This document shows positions 36,408-44,291 of a DNA stretch of 64,000 bases, in pieces. The stretch is from Nocardiopsis metallicus. Lineage in GTDB: Bacteria; Actinomycetota; Actinomycetes; Streptosporangiales; Streptosporangiaceae. Under the pieces are notes generated by a model that saw only the letters and a list, made by a program, of their open reading frames with translations, was not told the origin of the DNA and ran no database searches. Position 1 is the stretch's first letter. Each line of letters begins with the position of its first letter. The stretch spans positions 3,782,001 through 3,846,000 of the forward strand of contig NZ_JACHDO010000001.1 in the NCBI RefSeq assembly GCF_014201115.1, read 5' to 3'. The position numbers and the translations under genes are program-made.

Positions 36408-37025
36408 TTAGTCGTGCAGGTCCAGGTGGCGGCGGATGCGGTCGGGGGCCTCGCGTACGCAGAACGGGACACCGCTGGTCACGGTGGTGCGCTCGGGCCA
36501 GCAGGTCACGTAGCGGCCCCGGTCGTACATGGCCAGGCTGATCAGGAGGCTGTCGCGGTGGCGCTGGATGTAGGTCATCTGGAAGGTGATCCGGGGGTGG
36601 TGGGTGCTGGCGAACCCGTCCTCGATCCAGTGCCCGCCGTCCTCGGTTCGGCCGTGCTCGGGCCGGTGGTTCAGGGCCATGCCGTGGGCGCGCATGTCTC
36701 GGCGTAGGGCTCCGACCAGGTGGGGGGTCAACACCGCGTGGCGGGTCCAGTTCTCGATCTGGTCCCGGGCCTGGCCGGTCAGGTCCCGGGCCAGGTTCTG
36801 CCAGTCCCCCTTGTGGTGGGTGAGGTCGTGGTGCAGGTCGCCGTGTCCGTAGATGATCACGGGGCTGCGGCCCCAGGTCTGGTAGCGGGTGTGGGTCAGG
36901 GCGTACTCGCCGGTGCGGGTGCAGGCGTAGATGATGCCGCCCGGCCCGGTGCGGTCGAGGTCTTCCAGATCGCTCACGGTGATCCGGGCCCCGTCGAAGT
37001 AATCGCGCAACGCAGTAGCGCTCAT
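36408..37025 (-). CDS. Tandem-array paralogue D (unknown family)
   Basis: 205 residues from ATG 37025 (AAAGGACC before it). Motifs: ITVSDLEDLDRTGPGGIIYAC, VIIYGHGDLHHDL, LRRDMRAHGMALNHRPEHGRTEDGGHWIEDGF. The last part matches the RPVFDRTEEGAFQVEDVY of paralogue B. The C-terminus ends in RIRRHLDLHD. No known family was recognised. Confidence 0.68.
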   Translation of the reverse strand: MSATALRDYFDGARITVSDLEDLDRTGPGGIIYACTRTGEYALTHTRYQTWGRSPVIIYGHGDLHHDLTHHKGDWQNLARDLTGQARDQIENWTRHAVLTPHLVGALRRDMRAHGMALNHRPEHGRTEDGGHWIEDGFASTHHPRITFQMTYIQRHRDSLLISLAMYDRGRYVTCWPERTTVTSGVPFCVREAPDRIRRHLDLHD

Positions 37026-37044
37026 AGCGCAGGTCCTTTCCGCG

Positions 37045-37069
37045 CGCGCCGAACACAGCGCTCGGCGCG
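37045..37069 (-). promoter_or_regulatory. 5' leader hairpin of paralogue D
   Basis: CGCGCCGA-ACACAGCGC-TCGGCGCG: a perfect 8-bp stem with a 9-base loop, directly upstream of the AAAGGACC site. Confidence 0.65.
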
Positions 37070-37087
37070 AAGGTGTGTGGGTGGAGG

Positions 37088-37122
37088 GGGCCGCCCCTGT
37101 CCCCTGTGTGCAGGGGCGGCCC
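37088..37122 (-). terminator. Array terminator after paralogue E
   Basis: GGGCCGCCCCTG and CAGGGGCGGCCC, a 12-bp perfect stem, 20 bp after the stop of paralogue E. Confidence 0.7.
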
Positions 37123-37141
37123 GTGTAGATGGGGCGCGGTG

Positions 37142-37762
37142 TTAGCGGCCCGCGCTCAGGGCGGTCATGACCGTCTGTGCGATCAGCTCGGCCTTGGTCA
37201 GGGCCGGGGTGCTGAAACACACGTCCAGGGTGATCTCGCTGCCCCCGCGCGCCTCGTCCTGCGGCCAGCCCAGGAGGATTTTGGTCGGCTGCTCGTAGGC
37301 GAAGGCGACCCAGACCTGGGCGTGCAGGTCCCCGTCGGGGTGGGCGTAGGTGTCGCTGATGTAGTGGGTCCCGTCCGCGCTGCTCCCGTACTCGGGGGGC
37401 TGGGTCAGGCAGATCCCCTGGGCCTCCCACACCCGCCTGCGGATCGGGGTGAGCAGGTGGGTCAGGGCCTGCACCCGGGGCCAGTCCGGGGTGGTTTCGT
37501 TGCCCAGGATGCTCAGCTCAAAGGCGATGTCGCCGTCGTCGAGCGTGTCGGGGTCGGGGTGGTTGCGCCGGATGGTGTCCAGGATGCGGCCCGAGGCGAT
37601 CATCATGGTGTGGGCGTCTACGTGGGCGGTCGGTGCCCATACCGCCGGCTGGCCCAGGCTCTCCTGCCACACCAGCAGGCCGTCCGGGCCGCTCATGCGC
37701 AACTGCTGAACGTGTTCGGGCGTGACATCGACCGGTCGGGCGTAGGGCATACTCGTGCTCAC
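37142..37762 (-). CDS. Tandem-array paralogue E (unknown family)
   Basis: 206 residues from GTG 37762, preceded by AGAAGGAG. It keeps VTPEHVQQLRMSGPDGLLVWQ, and SADGTHYISDTYAHPDGDLHAQV lines up with the D-x-x-Y segments of its paralogues, but it lacks the YGHGDL block. It is the first gene of the array in transcription order and lacks the ACACAGCG leader hairpin, so it may be the oldest or a separate unit. Function unknown. Confidence 0.65.
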   Translation of the reverse strand: MSTSMPYARPVDVTPEHVQQLRMSGPDGLLVWQESLGQPAVWAPTAHVDAHTMMIASGRILDTIRRNHPDPDTLDDGDIAFELSILGNETTPDWPRVQALTHLLTPIRRRVWEAQGICLTQPPEYGSSADGTHYISDTYAHPDGDLHAQVWVAFAYEQPTKILLGWPQDEARGGSEITLDVCFSTPALTKAELIAQTVMTALSAGR

Positions 37763-37850
37763 AGCACACTCCTTCTGGGTTGTTGTGTTGGGCCCGCGCC
37801 CAGCCGTCCTGGCTCCACACCTGTCCGGTGGGCGCGGGTGGTTTTGTGGT

Positions 37851-37886
37851 GGGCCGGTGTGCAGGTTGGCGCCTGCGCACCGGCCC
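37851..37886 (-). terminator. Hairpin after the 37890-38132 gene
   Basis: GGGCCGGTGTGCAGG pairs with CCTGCGCACCGGCCC (15 bp, one G-T pair), 4 bp downstream of the stop. Confidence 0.68.
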
Positions 37887-37889
37887 GCT

Positions 37890-38132
37890 CTAGGTCCGGG
37901 GTACGGCCGTGACCGGTAGGAACGCGACCGGCGCGGCAGGCATGCGCCCGCTCAGGTGGCTAGCGAAACCGTGGCTGAACACCGGGCACAGGGTGCTGCC
38001 GTCGTGGTGGCTGAAGTCGGGCCTGGCGTAGCCCGGGGCCATGTCGGTGGGCGGCAGGTTGCGCACCCCTTCGGCGCACTCGGGGCAGATCAGGGTCGCC
38101 CCGCACAGGTGCACTCGGGTTTTCTCGGTCAT
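37890..38132 (-). CDS. Small Cys-containing hypothetical protein
   Basis: 80 residues with an N-terminal LCGATLICPECAEG (CxxC pair) and HHDGSTLCPVFSHGF, which may form a zinc-binding site. ATG 38132 follows GAAAGGACC. No family was recognised; similar short zinc-ribbon-like proteins are common cargo of actinobacterial integrative elements. Confidence 0.6.
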   Translation of the reverse strand: MTEKTRVHLCGATLICPECAEGVRNLPPTDMAPGYARPDFSHHDGSTLCPVFSHGFASHLSGRMPAAPVAFLPVTAVPRT

Positions 38133-38165
38133 GGCGGTCCTTTCGCGTTGGTGTTTTTCGGTGGC

Positions 38166-38474
38166 TCAGGTGGCCGGCACGGTCCGGTGCGCGTGCAACT
38201 GAAACAGCGTGGCTCCGAGGGCGGTGCGCTGCTCCTCAGCGCGGCGGTGGTCGTGTGCCGCCTGCCGGGCGGCCTCGCTCGAGCCCTGCGTGCGGAACAG
38301 GTGGTGTGCCTCGCCCTGCGCGGCCAGCTCCCGGATGATCGCCGCCTCGTAGTCGACCGCTACCTTCGCTGCCCGTTGGGCGCGGGCCTGGTTGGCGATC
38401 ATCGCCTGAGTGGGCGGCTTCGGCCGGGCGAAAACCCGCATTCCGATAATCCCGATTGCGCGCAAGGTGCGCAT
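38166..38474 (-). CDS. Small helical hypothetical protein
   Basis: 102 residues from ATG 38474 with AAGGGGG seven bases before. The N-terminus is weakly hydrophobic (LRAIGIIGMRVFA); the rest is a long Ala/Glu/Arg-rich helix (AMIANQARAQRAAKVAVDYEAAIIRELAAQ). It is the most upstream gene of the leftward array block, right after the repeat region at 38.5-38.75 kb. Function unknown. Confidence 0.55.
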   Translation of the reverse strand: MRTLRAIGIIGMRVFARPKPPTQAMIANQARAQRAAKVAVDYEAAIIRELAAQGEAHHLFRTQGSSEAARQAAHDHRRAEEQRTALGATLFQLHAHRTVPAT

Positions 38475-38530
38475 TAACAAACCCCCTTTAAATGTACGGG
38501 CGTTTCTGTTTGGCGGTCCGAGGTTCGCTT

Positions 38531-38745
38531 GGGTGACTAGTGTTTGTCAACTCCGCCGCGAAACCTTTTTTCGCCCGCCCCGGAACGGTGCGTGTTTCGG
38601 GGCGGAACCCAAGATGATCTTGGGTGACACGTGTTTGTCAACTCGTGTCGCGAGAAAGCTTCCCCGCCGCCCCGAAACGGCGCCGCCGTTTCGGGAACAA
38701 CCCCATAGCAACTTGGCCCGGGGCGGGTTGTCAACTCGTGTCGCC
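38531..38745. repeat. Three copies of a GTTGACAA-containing repeat
   Basis: Copies at 38531-38560, 38622-38652 and 38725-38745 share GGGT(GACnnGTGTTT)GTCAACTC and a downstream TCGCG/TCGCC. On the minus strand each gives TTGACAA followed 17-18 bp later by weak -10-like hexamers, so they could be three similar leftward promoters or operator copies ahead of the array genes. Confidence 0.55.
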
Positions 38746-39065
38746 GGTTTTCTCGGATCTTTTTTCGGCGCGGGTTTCCTAGAGGAGGAATCGCGCGTGC
38801 GCGCCTACGCGCGCGTGGGGGCCGGCCGCGAGCATGCCTGGCGCGTTTTTGGGTGATCATGAAACGCATGAGCGACGCACTTCTGGGCGATCACCACAGC
38901 CCAAGTCAATGATATGAGTTTTATTTATGGGGTTGTTTTTTGGCTTTTTGGGAGGGAGAGAGAAGGGAGGGGATAGGGAGGATGAAAAGAAAAGGGGGCG
39001 GGTCGGCCGGTAGGCCGACCCGCCGCCGGGGAGGGAGGGGCCGCCGCCCCCTACGTGAAGTTGAC
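38746..39065. other. Non-coding, purine-rich and AT-rich segment
   Basis: No gene is supported. It holds an AT-rich run (38908-38950) followed by a strongly purine-biased run (38950-38995) and a hairpin GGGTCGGCC-GGTA-GGCCGACCC at 38999-39020. Such strand asymmetry next to repeats is common at replication or transfer origins (inference). Confidence 0.5.
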
Positions 39066-39117
39066 TACCCACTGGGTATAAGTCTGGACCCGTGGGTCAC
39101 ACTCAAAGTGGCTTTGA
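39066..39117. repeat. Three short inverted repeats next to iterons
   Basis: TACCCACTGGGTA (39066-39078), GACCCGTGGGTC (39087-39098) and TCAAAG-TGG-CTTTGA (39103-39117) follow one another within 52 bp. Together with the adjacent 12-bp repeats they look like protein-binding or nick-region sites. Confidence 0.55.
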
Positions 39118-39165
39118 CCTGCAATGATGCCGGTTTTCGACCTGATGGGGCCACTGGGGGCGCTG

Positions 39166-39238
39166 GCGTAGTCACAGGCGTAGTCACAGGCAAGGGGACG
39201 AGCGTAGTCACAGGCATAGTCACAGGCGTAGTCACAGG
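39166..39238. repeat. 12-bp iterons GCGTAGTCACAG
   Basis: Five clear copies start at 39166, 39178, 39202, 39214 and 39226; the unit at 39190 is degenerate, so all lie on a strict 12-bp period. One copy has A for G at its third base. The array begins 25 bp from the stop codon of the BTAD gene. Iterons of this kind bind replication initiators or transfer proteins in known plasmids; here the partner is unknown. Confidence 0.7.
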
Positions 39239-39262
39239 AGCCCCCTGTTTTCCGCCCCTGGC

Positions 39263-41860
39263 CTACCCCTGCGGCTGGGCCTCGGGGCGGGTGAGCCCGT
39301 CCAGGAGTTGCTTGCTCACCGGGCTGGGTTTCTTTTTCAGCTCGCCGAGGGCTGTTTCCAACGCCCGGTAGGTACGCCGGACCGCGTCGGGGCGACCCAT
39401 TCCACCATAGACGCACATCGTGTCCTGGTAGATGGATTCGTTGAAACGGTCCAGTTCCATGGCTTTTTTCAAATAGGAAACGCGCGATTCCGCTGACTCG
39501 GTTTCTTTGGCCAACAGGGCCAGCACCTCGACGAGCTGGTCGGTGAAGTGCTTTCGGTGAGATTCAAACCACTCCTCACCACAATCGGACAGGAGCGGCT
39601 TCTCCCAGACGTTCACCAACTCACGCAGGAGCGCTTCCCGGTCTTCCTCGGCAAGGTTCACACGTTGCCGAAGCTCGTTCGTGTGCCACACGTCGATATC
39701 GAACAGGCCTTCTTGGAGGACGTACCTTCCGTTCTCCTTGAAGAGGATGTCGTCTTCGGATTTGAGTGCTTCTCGTAGCGGGGCACGCAGGCCGGTGATG
39801 GCGTTGTAGCGGTCCTTGCGGGCCTTGGGCTCGTCTTTTCCATAGGCGAGGACTTCGTCGATCTGGCTCTCGGAAAGCCCGTGGGGGCTCAGAGCGAGCA
39901 TCGCCAGCAGCAGCCGTGAACTGGAGCGGGCCAGCGCATCACGCCCGCTCACCTCACACACCACCTGCGGGGCGAACAGCCGCACCCGTACCGGGGGCGA
40001 GGTGTTACTGCTCTCCTCAACGGCCAGGGCAGGCTCGACCTCTGGCTCGCTCTCAAGAACAGCAGGGGCTGAGACCCCACGAGCAGGCTCGGGCTCAGGA
40101 GTGGGTTCCGGTTCGGGGCCGGGTTCGGGGTGGGGATCGGCAGCCTCGGGGACATAGGTCTCCTCCTCGTCCGGGGTGTTCTGATCCCCTGGACGAACGC
40201 GGTGCCGCAGCGGACCAACCGCACCGGTCTGGCCGCTTACGGAAATCACCCTCCCCAGGCCCAGATCATCGCAGTGCACCACCGCTCCCAGGCCCTCGAG
40301 CTCGCCCAGGACCCCCACCACGATCCCAGGGATGCCCCTAAGCGCATGGTGGGCATCGCGGGCATCGCGCACCTCTGCGGCTGTGCACACCACCAGGACG
40401 GGAGGACCGCCGGTCTCACTGACCTCGTCCGCTCCGAGTTCGTCGTCCATGTGCTGTCGCTGGCTCGTCAGCAGAGCCGTTTCCACCGCGAGCCGCACTC
40501 CAGGCAGATCAGCCACGACCTGCACACCAGAGGTGAGCGCGTCACTGCCGCCCAGCGCCTCCGCCACCGGACCGGTGGCCACGACCGGGCCCTGTCCCTC
40601 ATGACCGATGGCCGCAGCCGCCAACACCTCAGCGGAGTGGGCCCCGGTGAAGGCAACCCCTTCACGTGCGTCGACCCGAGCGCTCTGGCCGACCAGTAGG
40701 TAGGCGTCGGAGTCGATGATGCCGTTCTCAGCGCCCCCGAGGTCATCACGCACCAGCTCACCCCCGGTGGGGGCGAGGCCGTCGCCGGTCTCGGCAGAGC
40801 TGTCCTCACCCTGGGCCGGACCCGCCCCGCTCTTGGGAGCCTTCACGGTGGGCCGAGGACTGCGTGTGTGGGCATGGCGGCGCCCAGCCGCATAACCCAC
40901 CCCCACCCCCGCTGCTCCGGCCACAGCACCCACCAACAACGGGCTCGGCCCGTGGCCGCAGCTGGTGGGGGTCACGTCCAGCTGCACCTGCTCGGGCGAG
41001 GACTCGGACGGCTCCTCTGCGGCGTTGCCCTCGCCTTCGCTCTTCTCTTCGGCCCCCGGCTCCTCGACACTTGGGGGTTGCAGGCTGTAAGCGATCTCCA
41101 CGCGCCGGTGCTCGGCGTAAGATGCCCTCGCATCAGCCGGGGGCTGAGCCGACCCCGCCCCGGCGACCTCGAACTCGACTTCCTCATTCAGGTGTTCGGC
41201 GAGGTAGTCCGCGACCGCCTGAGCTCGTCGCTCCGACAGGCCCTGGTTGTAGCCGGGATCCCCGACCGGGTCGGTGTGCCCGGTCACCACGACTGAAGTG
41301 TCGGCCAGGTGGAAGTCGTTGATCATGCCCAGGGTCGGCTCCAACGAGTCCCGCATGCCAGAGGTGAGATCGGCTGAGTCGAAGCCGAACCCGGACAAGG
41401 TGCGGGTCCTCTCGATCACCCCGCTTTGGTCCTGGCCTTGGTGTTCGGGTGCGAGGTGCTCCTGCCCTTCCGACACCGAAGGGGCGGGAACCTCAACAGT
41501 GGTTTCGGCGTGAGCGGCCACGGCCGCTGTGTGCGTACTCGTTGCGGTCGCTCCTCCCGTGGCCAGGACCCACACCAAGCGCACCAACCCGACCCGGGGC
41601 ACGAGTCCGCGCAGCAAGGCGAGGATGTCCAGAGCGATAACGACCAGATAGGCGGCCCACACCACCCAAAGCAGAGCCACGAACACTGCGAGGACGACCT
41701 CTGCGGGCAGGGCCCCGCCCCGTAGGTACTGCCACAACCACACCCACGAGACGCCTTCCCCCAGCGGCCACCCGAGCTTGGACGCCAGCACCGGCAGACC
41801 GATCAACATGACCACCGAGAGCAGCGCTTCCCCGACAACCGACCAGGCGCTCTTGGGCAT
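39263..41860 (-). CDS. Membrane protein with OmpA-like and C-terminal BTAD (SARP-like) domains
   Basis: 865 residues. The N-terminus has two or three membrane helices (about 10-95). An OmpA-type peptidoglycan-binding domain follows (VVVTGHTDPVGDPGYNQGLSERRAQAVADYL, about 190-230). After a third hydrophobic Gly-rich helix (PLLVGAVAGAAGVGVGYAAG) comes a large cytosolic part, a Pro/Glu-rich linker and a C-terminal winged helix plus BTAD-like helical repeats (SESQIDEVLAYGKDEPKARKDRY to the end). Related long BTAD proteins sit beside Tad clusters in streptomycetes. It probably links the envelope with pilus gene control. Confidence 0.75.
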   Translation of the reverse strand: MPKSAWSVVGEALLSVVMLIGLPVLASKLGWPLGEGVSWVWLWQYLRGGALPAEVVLAVFVALLWVVWAAYLVVIALDILALLRGLVPRVGLVRLVWVLATGGATATSTHTAAVAAHAETTVEVPAPSVSEGQEHLAPEHQGQDQSGVIERTRTLSGFGFDSADLTSGMRDSLEPTLGMINDFHLADTSVVVTGHTDPVGDPGYNQGLSERRAQAVADYLAEHLNEEVEFEVAGAGSAQPPADARASYAEHRRVEIAYSLQPPSVEEPGAEEKSEGEGNAAEEPSESSPEQVQLDVTPTSCGHGPSPLLVGAVAGAAGVGVGYAAGRRHAHTRSPRPTVKAPKSGAGPAQGEDSSAETGDGLAPTGGELVRDDLGGAENGIIDSDAYLLVGQSARVDAREGVAFTGAHSAEVLAAAAIGHEGQGPVVATGPVAEALGGSDALTSGVQVVADLPGVRLAVETALLTSQRQHMDDELGADEVSETGGPPVLVVCTAAEVRDARDAHHALRGIPGIVVGVLGELEGLGAVVHCDDLGLGRVISVSGQTGAVGPLRHRVRPGDQNTPDEEETYVPEAADPHPEPGPEPEPTPEPEPARGVSAPAVLESEPEVEPALAVEESSNTSPPVRVRLFAPQVVCEVSGRDALARSSSRLLLAMLALSPHGLSESQIDEVLAYGKDEPKARKDRYNAITGLRAPLREALKSEDDILFKENGRYVLQEGLFDIDVWHTNELRQRVNLAEEDREALLRELVNVWEKPLLSDCGEEWFESHRKHFTDQLVEVLALLAKETESAESRVSYLKKAMELDRFNESIYQDTMCVYGGMGRPDAVRRTYRALETALGELKKKPSPVSKQLLDGLTRPEAQPQG

Positions 41861-41918
41861 ACCTCTTACGCCTTCCTTCTTCGAGAACTGTTCTGTTCAG
41901 ATACGCAGGCCAGAGCCG

Positions 41919-42347
41919 TTAGGACTGATGGGCGGTCGCGCTCGCTTGGGCCTCGATCTCGGACTCTGCGATCGGCAACAACACCGGCGAGTAGACAGCT
42001 CGGGCCACGACCACGACCCGCCCCTCCTCGGCCACCGCCCCGCCCCTGACCCCGGCCGAGTCCAAGTACTCCACCGCTGCTCGGCGCGCATGCTCCTCAT
42101 CCAGCACCGGTGTTCCCGCATCCAACGTGGCCGTCTGGTCCACCTGGTGGGTGCCCGCCCTGGCCGCTGAGTGCGCCACGGTCATCAGCTCCGCTTTGGC
42201 CACCAGCATCTGCCCGCCCTCCCACACCAGCGCGAACATCACTCCAAGCAGGGGCATCAGCAGAATCAAGAACACCGATGCCTGCCCGTCATCTGCCCTG
42301 GAGCGGCGACGGCGCCCGTGAACCGCGCGGGGAGCGAAGTCCTTCAC
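41919..42347 (-). CDS. TadE/TadG-like pilus assembly protein
   Basis: 142 residues from GTG 42347, overlapping the upstream stop (GTGA). A single N-terminal membrane helix follows basic residues: RRRRSRADDGQASVFLILLMPLLGVMFALVWEGGQMLVAK, the pseudopilin form of TadE-like proteins. The outside part is Ala/Val-rich. It is the last of three such pseudopilins in the operon and probably a minor pilus component. Confidence 0.75.
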   Translation of the reverse strand: MKDFAPRAVHGRRRRSRADDGQASVFLILLMPLLGVMFALVWEGGQMLVAKAELMTVAHSAARAGTHQVDQTATLDAGTPVLDEEHARRAAVEYLDSAGVRGGAVAEEGRVVVVARAVYSPVLLPIAESEIEAQASATAHQS

Positions 42348-42787
42348 GGGGTGCTCCCTCGATAGGGGTCCACCGGAGAAGCAGCGCCTGCGGTCAAGGT
42401 TCGCTGACCGCCGAGCCCGCCCAGATCCACCACCGTCACCGTGCACTGCACCTCCACACCAACAGCTCCGCCCGGGACGAACCGGCTGGTGTCGACCCGC
42501 ACAGCAAACGGTGCGCACACCAGTCCCCGGTCAGTGAGTTCCTGTTCCGCCGCCTGCCGAGCCTGGGTCCGCGCCGCACCCGCCTCGCGTTGCAGCGAGG
42601 CGACCCGTGCTGCTGCCGCCGCGGCGTCCTGGGTGATGAGCGCGGCCGAGACCTGGCGCCCGGCCACGACCATCAACACCAAAGCCAGCACGATCACTGG
42701 CACCAGAAGGGTCAGTTCCACCGATGCGCTGCCCCTATCGCTTCGGCTCTTCCTGCGCCCCTGCTCGCGGGTTTTCTGAATGGTCAT
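42344..42787 (-). CDS. tadE: TadE-family minor pseudopilin
   Basis: 147 residues from ATG 42787 (ATGA overlap with the upstream gene). It shows SDRGSASVELTLLVPVIVLALVLMVVAGRQ, the TadE signature with Glu at +5 after Gly and a helix, then an outside domain with Cys residues (LVCAPF, VQCTVTVV). TadE proteins help assemble or prime the Flp pilus. Confidence 0.8.
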   Translation of the reverse strand: MTIQKTREQGRRKSRSDRGSASVELTLLVPVIVLALVLMVVAGRQVSAALITQDAAAAAARVASLQREAGAARTQARQAAEQELTDRGLVCAPFAVRVDTSRFVPGGAVGVEVQCTVTVVDLGGLGGQRTLTAGAASPVDPYRGSTP

Positions 42788-43194
42788 GGGGCCAGGTGTT
42801 CTACCGGGCCCGACACCTGCGAGGAGACCGGCACTCGCGCCCCGGGCAGCAGACTCGGGGCCTGGCCGCTGACCCGCACCCGCGCCCGCTCCGGGCCCCG
42901 CTCGGCCTCCACCTGCACCGCCCGCAGCACGCTCCCGCCCAGCTGGTCGTGGGCCTGTTCGGCCCGCTCGTAGGCAGCAGCCGTAGTCCCGTCGAACGCC
43001 CTCGCTGCCGACAAGGCCTGAGAGGCAACCGTTTGGGCTCGGTGCTGGGCGTGGGCCCACAGCCCCACCTGCACCACGGCCAGCACCATCCCGAACACCA
43101 ACGGCAGGATGAACAAGGTTTCGGCGCTGCCCCGATCGCTGCGACTCCCCCACCAGCGGCGGGGTTGGGTGCGGAGATAGGCGGGGTGGGTCAC
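42784..43194 (-). CDS. TadE/TadF-like pseudopilin
   Basis: 136 residues. DRGSAETLFILPLVFGMVLAVVQVGLWAHAQHRAQTVASQALSAARAF has the pseudopilin helix with the G-SAET start; the rest is a small outside domain. It overlaps both neighbours by 4 bp, so the whole series is translationally coupled. Confidence 0.78.
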   Translation of the reverse strand: MTHPAYLRTQPRRWWGSRSDRGSAETLFILPLVFGMVLAVVQVGLWAHAQHRAQTVASQALSAARAFDGTTAAAYERAEQAHDQLGGSVLRAVQVEAERGPERARVRVSGQAPSLLPGARVPVSSQVSGPVEHLAP

Positions 43195-43397
43195 CGGTTC
43201 ACGCCCAGGTCGATGGACTCAGCCGCCGAGGTGAACTCGGAGATGAGGATGCCGCCGACCACGGTGGCGATGGTGATGGCCACCATGATCGTCAACACCC
43301 ACTCGGTGGTCGATGACCCCGCATCCGAGATGACTCGGCGGGCTGGGGTGAGCCGTGTGCGTACACGACTCCAGGCATGTCGAAGAGTGCTCTTCAC
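43191..43397 (-). CDS. flp: Flp-type major pilin precursor
   Basis: 68 residues from GTG 43397. A basic leader ends at DAG-SSTTEWVLTIMVAITIATVVGGILI: a prepilin-type cleavage site with Glu at +5 and one hydrophobic helix, then a short tail. This is the size and form of Flp pilins in actinobacterial Tad systems. It is likely to be the main pilus subunit. No prepilin peptidase is encoded in the window. Confidence 0.78.
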   Translation of the reverse strand: MKSTLRHAWSRVRTRLTPARRVISDAGSSTTEWVLTIMVAITIATVVGGILISEFTSAAESIDLGVNR

Positions 43398-43418
43398 TCT
43401 GGGACTCCTTCTACAGAC

Positions 43419-44291
43419 TCAGAAACCGGCCATCACGTGGACCAGCGCGACATAGACGATGAGCAGGAGAAAGCCTGAGACCAGCCCCATGGTCGGCAAG
43501 GCCATGCGTTCGGTAGCCGCGAGGGCGGTGGCCTCGACCTCAGCCAACCGGCGAGCCCGCAACGACGTGGCTTTGGCCGTCAGTGAGGTACGGGTGCGCG
43601 CACCCGAGGCGCCGCCCAACCGCAGCGACGCGGCGAGCTCGGAGAGTTCACGCACCCCGCTCTCCACCGCCAAAGCTTCGAGGCCTTCCCACGGGGGCCG
43701 GTGGCGCACCGTGGCCGAGTGCACCGCCTTCCGAATGCGTTCAGGAGCCGTGCCTTTCCCGTGCTGGAGCGCTGTTGTCAGCGCCCCGGTGGCACCGGCA
43801 CCAGCCGCCAGCCCCATAACCACCAAGTCAGCCAACGCCGAGGTGGCCGCCCTCAGCTCGCCGCGCTGACGCACCGCCGCGCCGCGCGCCGCTAGGTCGG
43901 GGGCCAGAACACACCCGGCCAGGACCAGAAGGGCGAGCAGCCCCACCGGCAGGCCCTGCGGAAGAACATCGCCCACCGCGAACAACACAACGGCGAGCAG
44001 GAGACCGAGGCCGGTCGAAGCTGCCTTCTCGGCCCGGTAGTCCTCCACCGAAGTACCCGCTGCCGCCAAGGTCCTGGCCATGACTGGCCCCGGAAGCCCG
44101 ACGTGGGCAAGAAGGCTGCCACTTCGGTGTCCCACCCGCCGGATCCAACTCCCGCGCGGGACAGTGCGGGGTTCGGGTTCTGGCCGCGGGGTCAGTCGTT
44201 CGGTCAGGGTGGGTCGGCGCAGCGCGTAGGCACCAGCGCACACCCCGGCTCCGAGCATGCTCCCGGCCAGGCCCAGCATCATGATGCTCAC
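43419..44291 (-). CDS. tadC: TadC-type inner-membrane platform protein
   Basis: 290 residues from GTG 44291 (GTGA overlap with tadB). T2SSF domain: SALADLVVMGLAAGAGATGALTTALQHGKG, then LEALAVESGVRELSELAASLRLGG, with membrane helices before and at the C-terminus (GLVSGFLLLIVYVALVHVM). Together with TadB it forms the membrane platform turned by the CpaF ATPase. Confidence 0.85.
   Translation of the reverse strand: MSIMMLGLAGSMLGAGVCAGAYALRRPTLTERLTPRPEPEPRTVPRGSWIRRVGHRSGSLLAHVGLPGPVMARTLAAAGTSVEDYRAEKAASTGLGLLLAVVLFAVGDVLPQGLPVGLLALLVLAGCVLAPDLAARGAAVRQRGELRAATSALADLVVMGLAAGAGATGALTTALQHGKGTAPERIRKAVHSATVRHRPPWEGLEALAVESGVRELSELAASLRLGGASGARTRTSLTAKATSLRARRLAEVEATALAATERMALPTMGLVSGFLLLIVYVALVHVMAGF

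Noticed and set aside
39166..39238. CRISPR array
   Set aside because: Units are 12 bp with no spacers and no cas genes; they are iterons.
38940..39371. A frame with repeated VVTG (or CDYA on the other strand) units
   Set aside because: The repeats come from the 12-bp iterons being a multiple of three; no start signal, and it overlaps the BTAD gene end.
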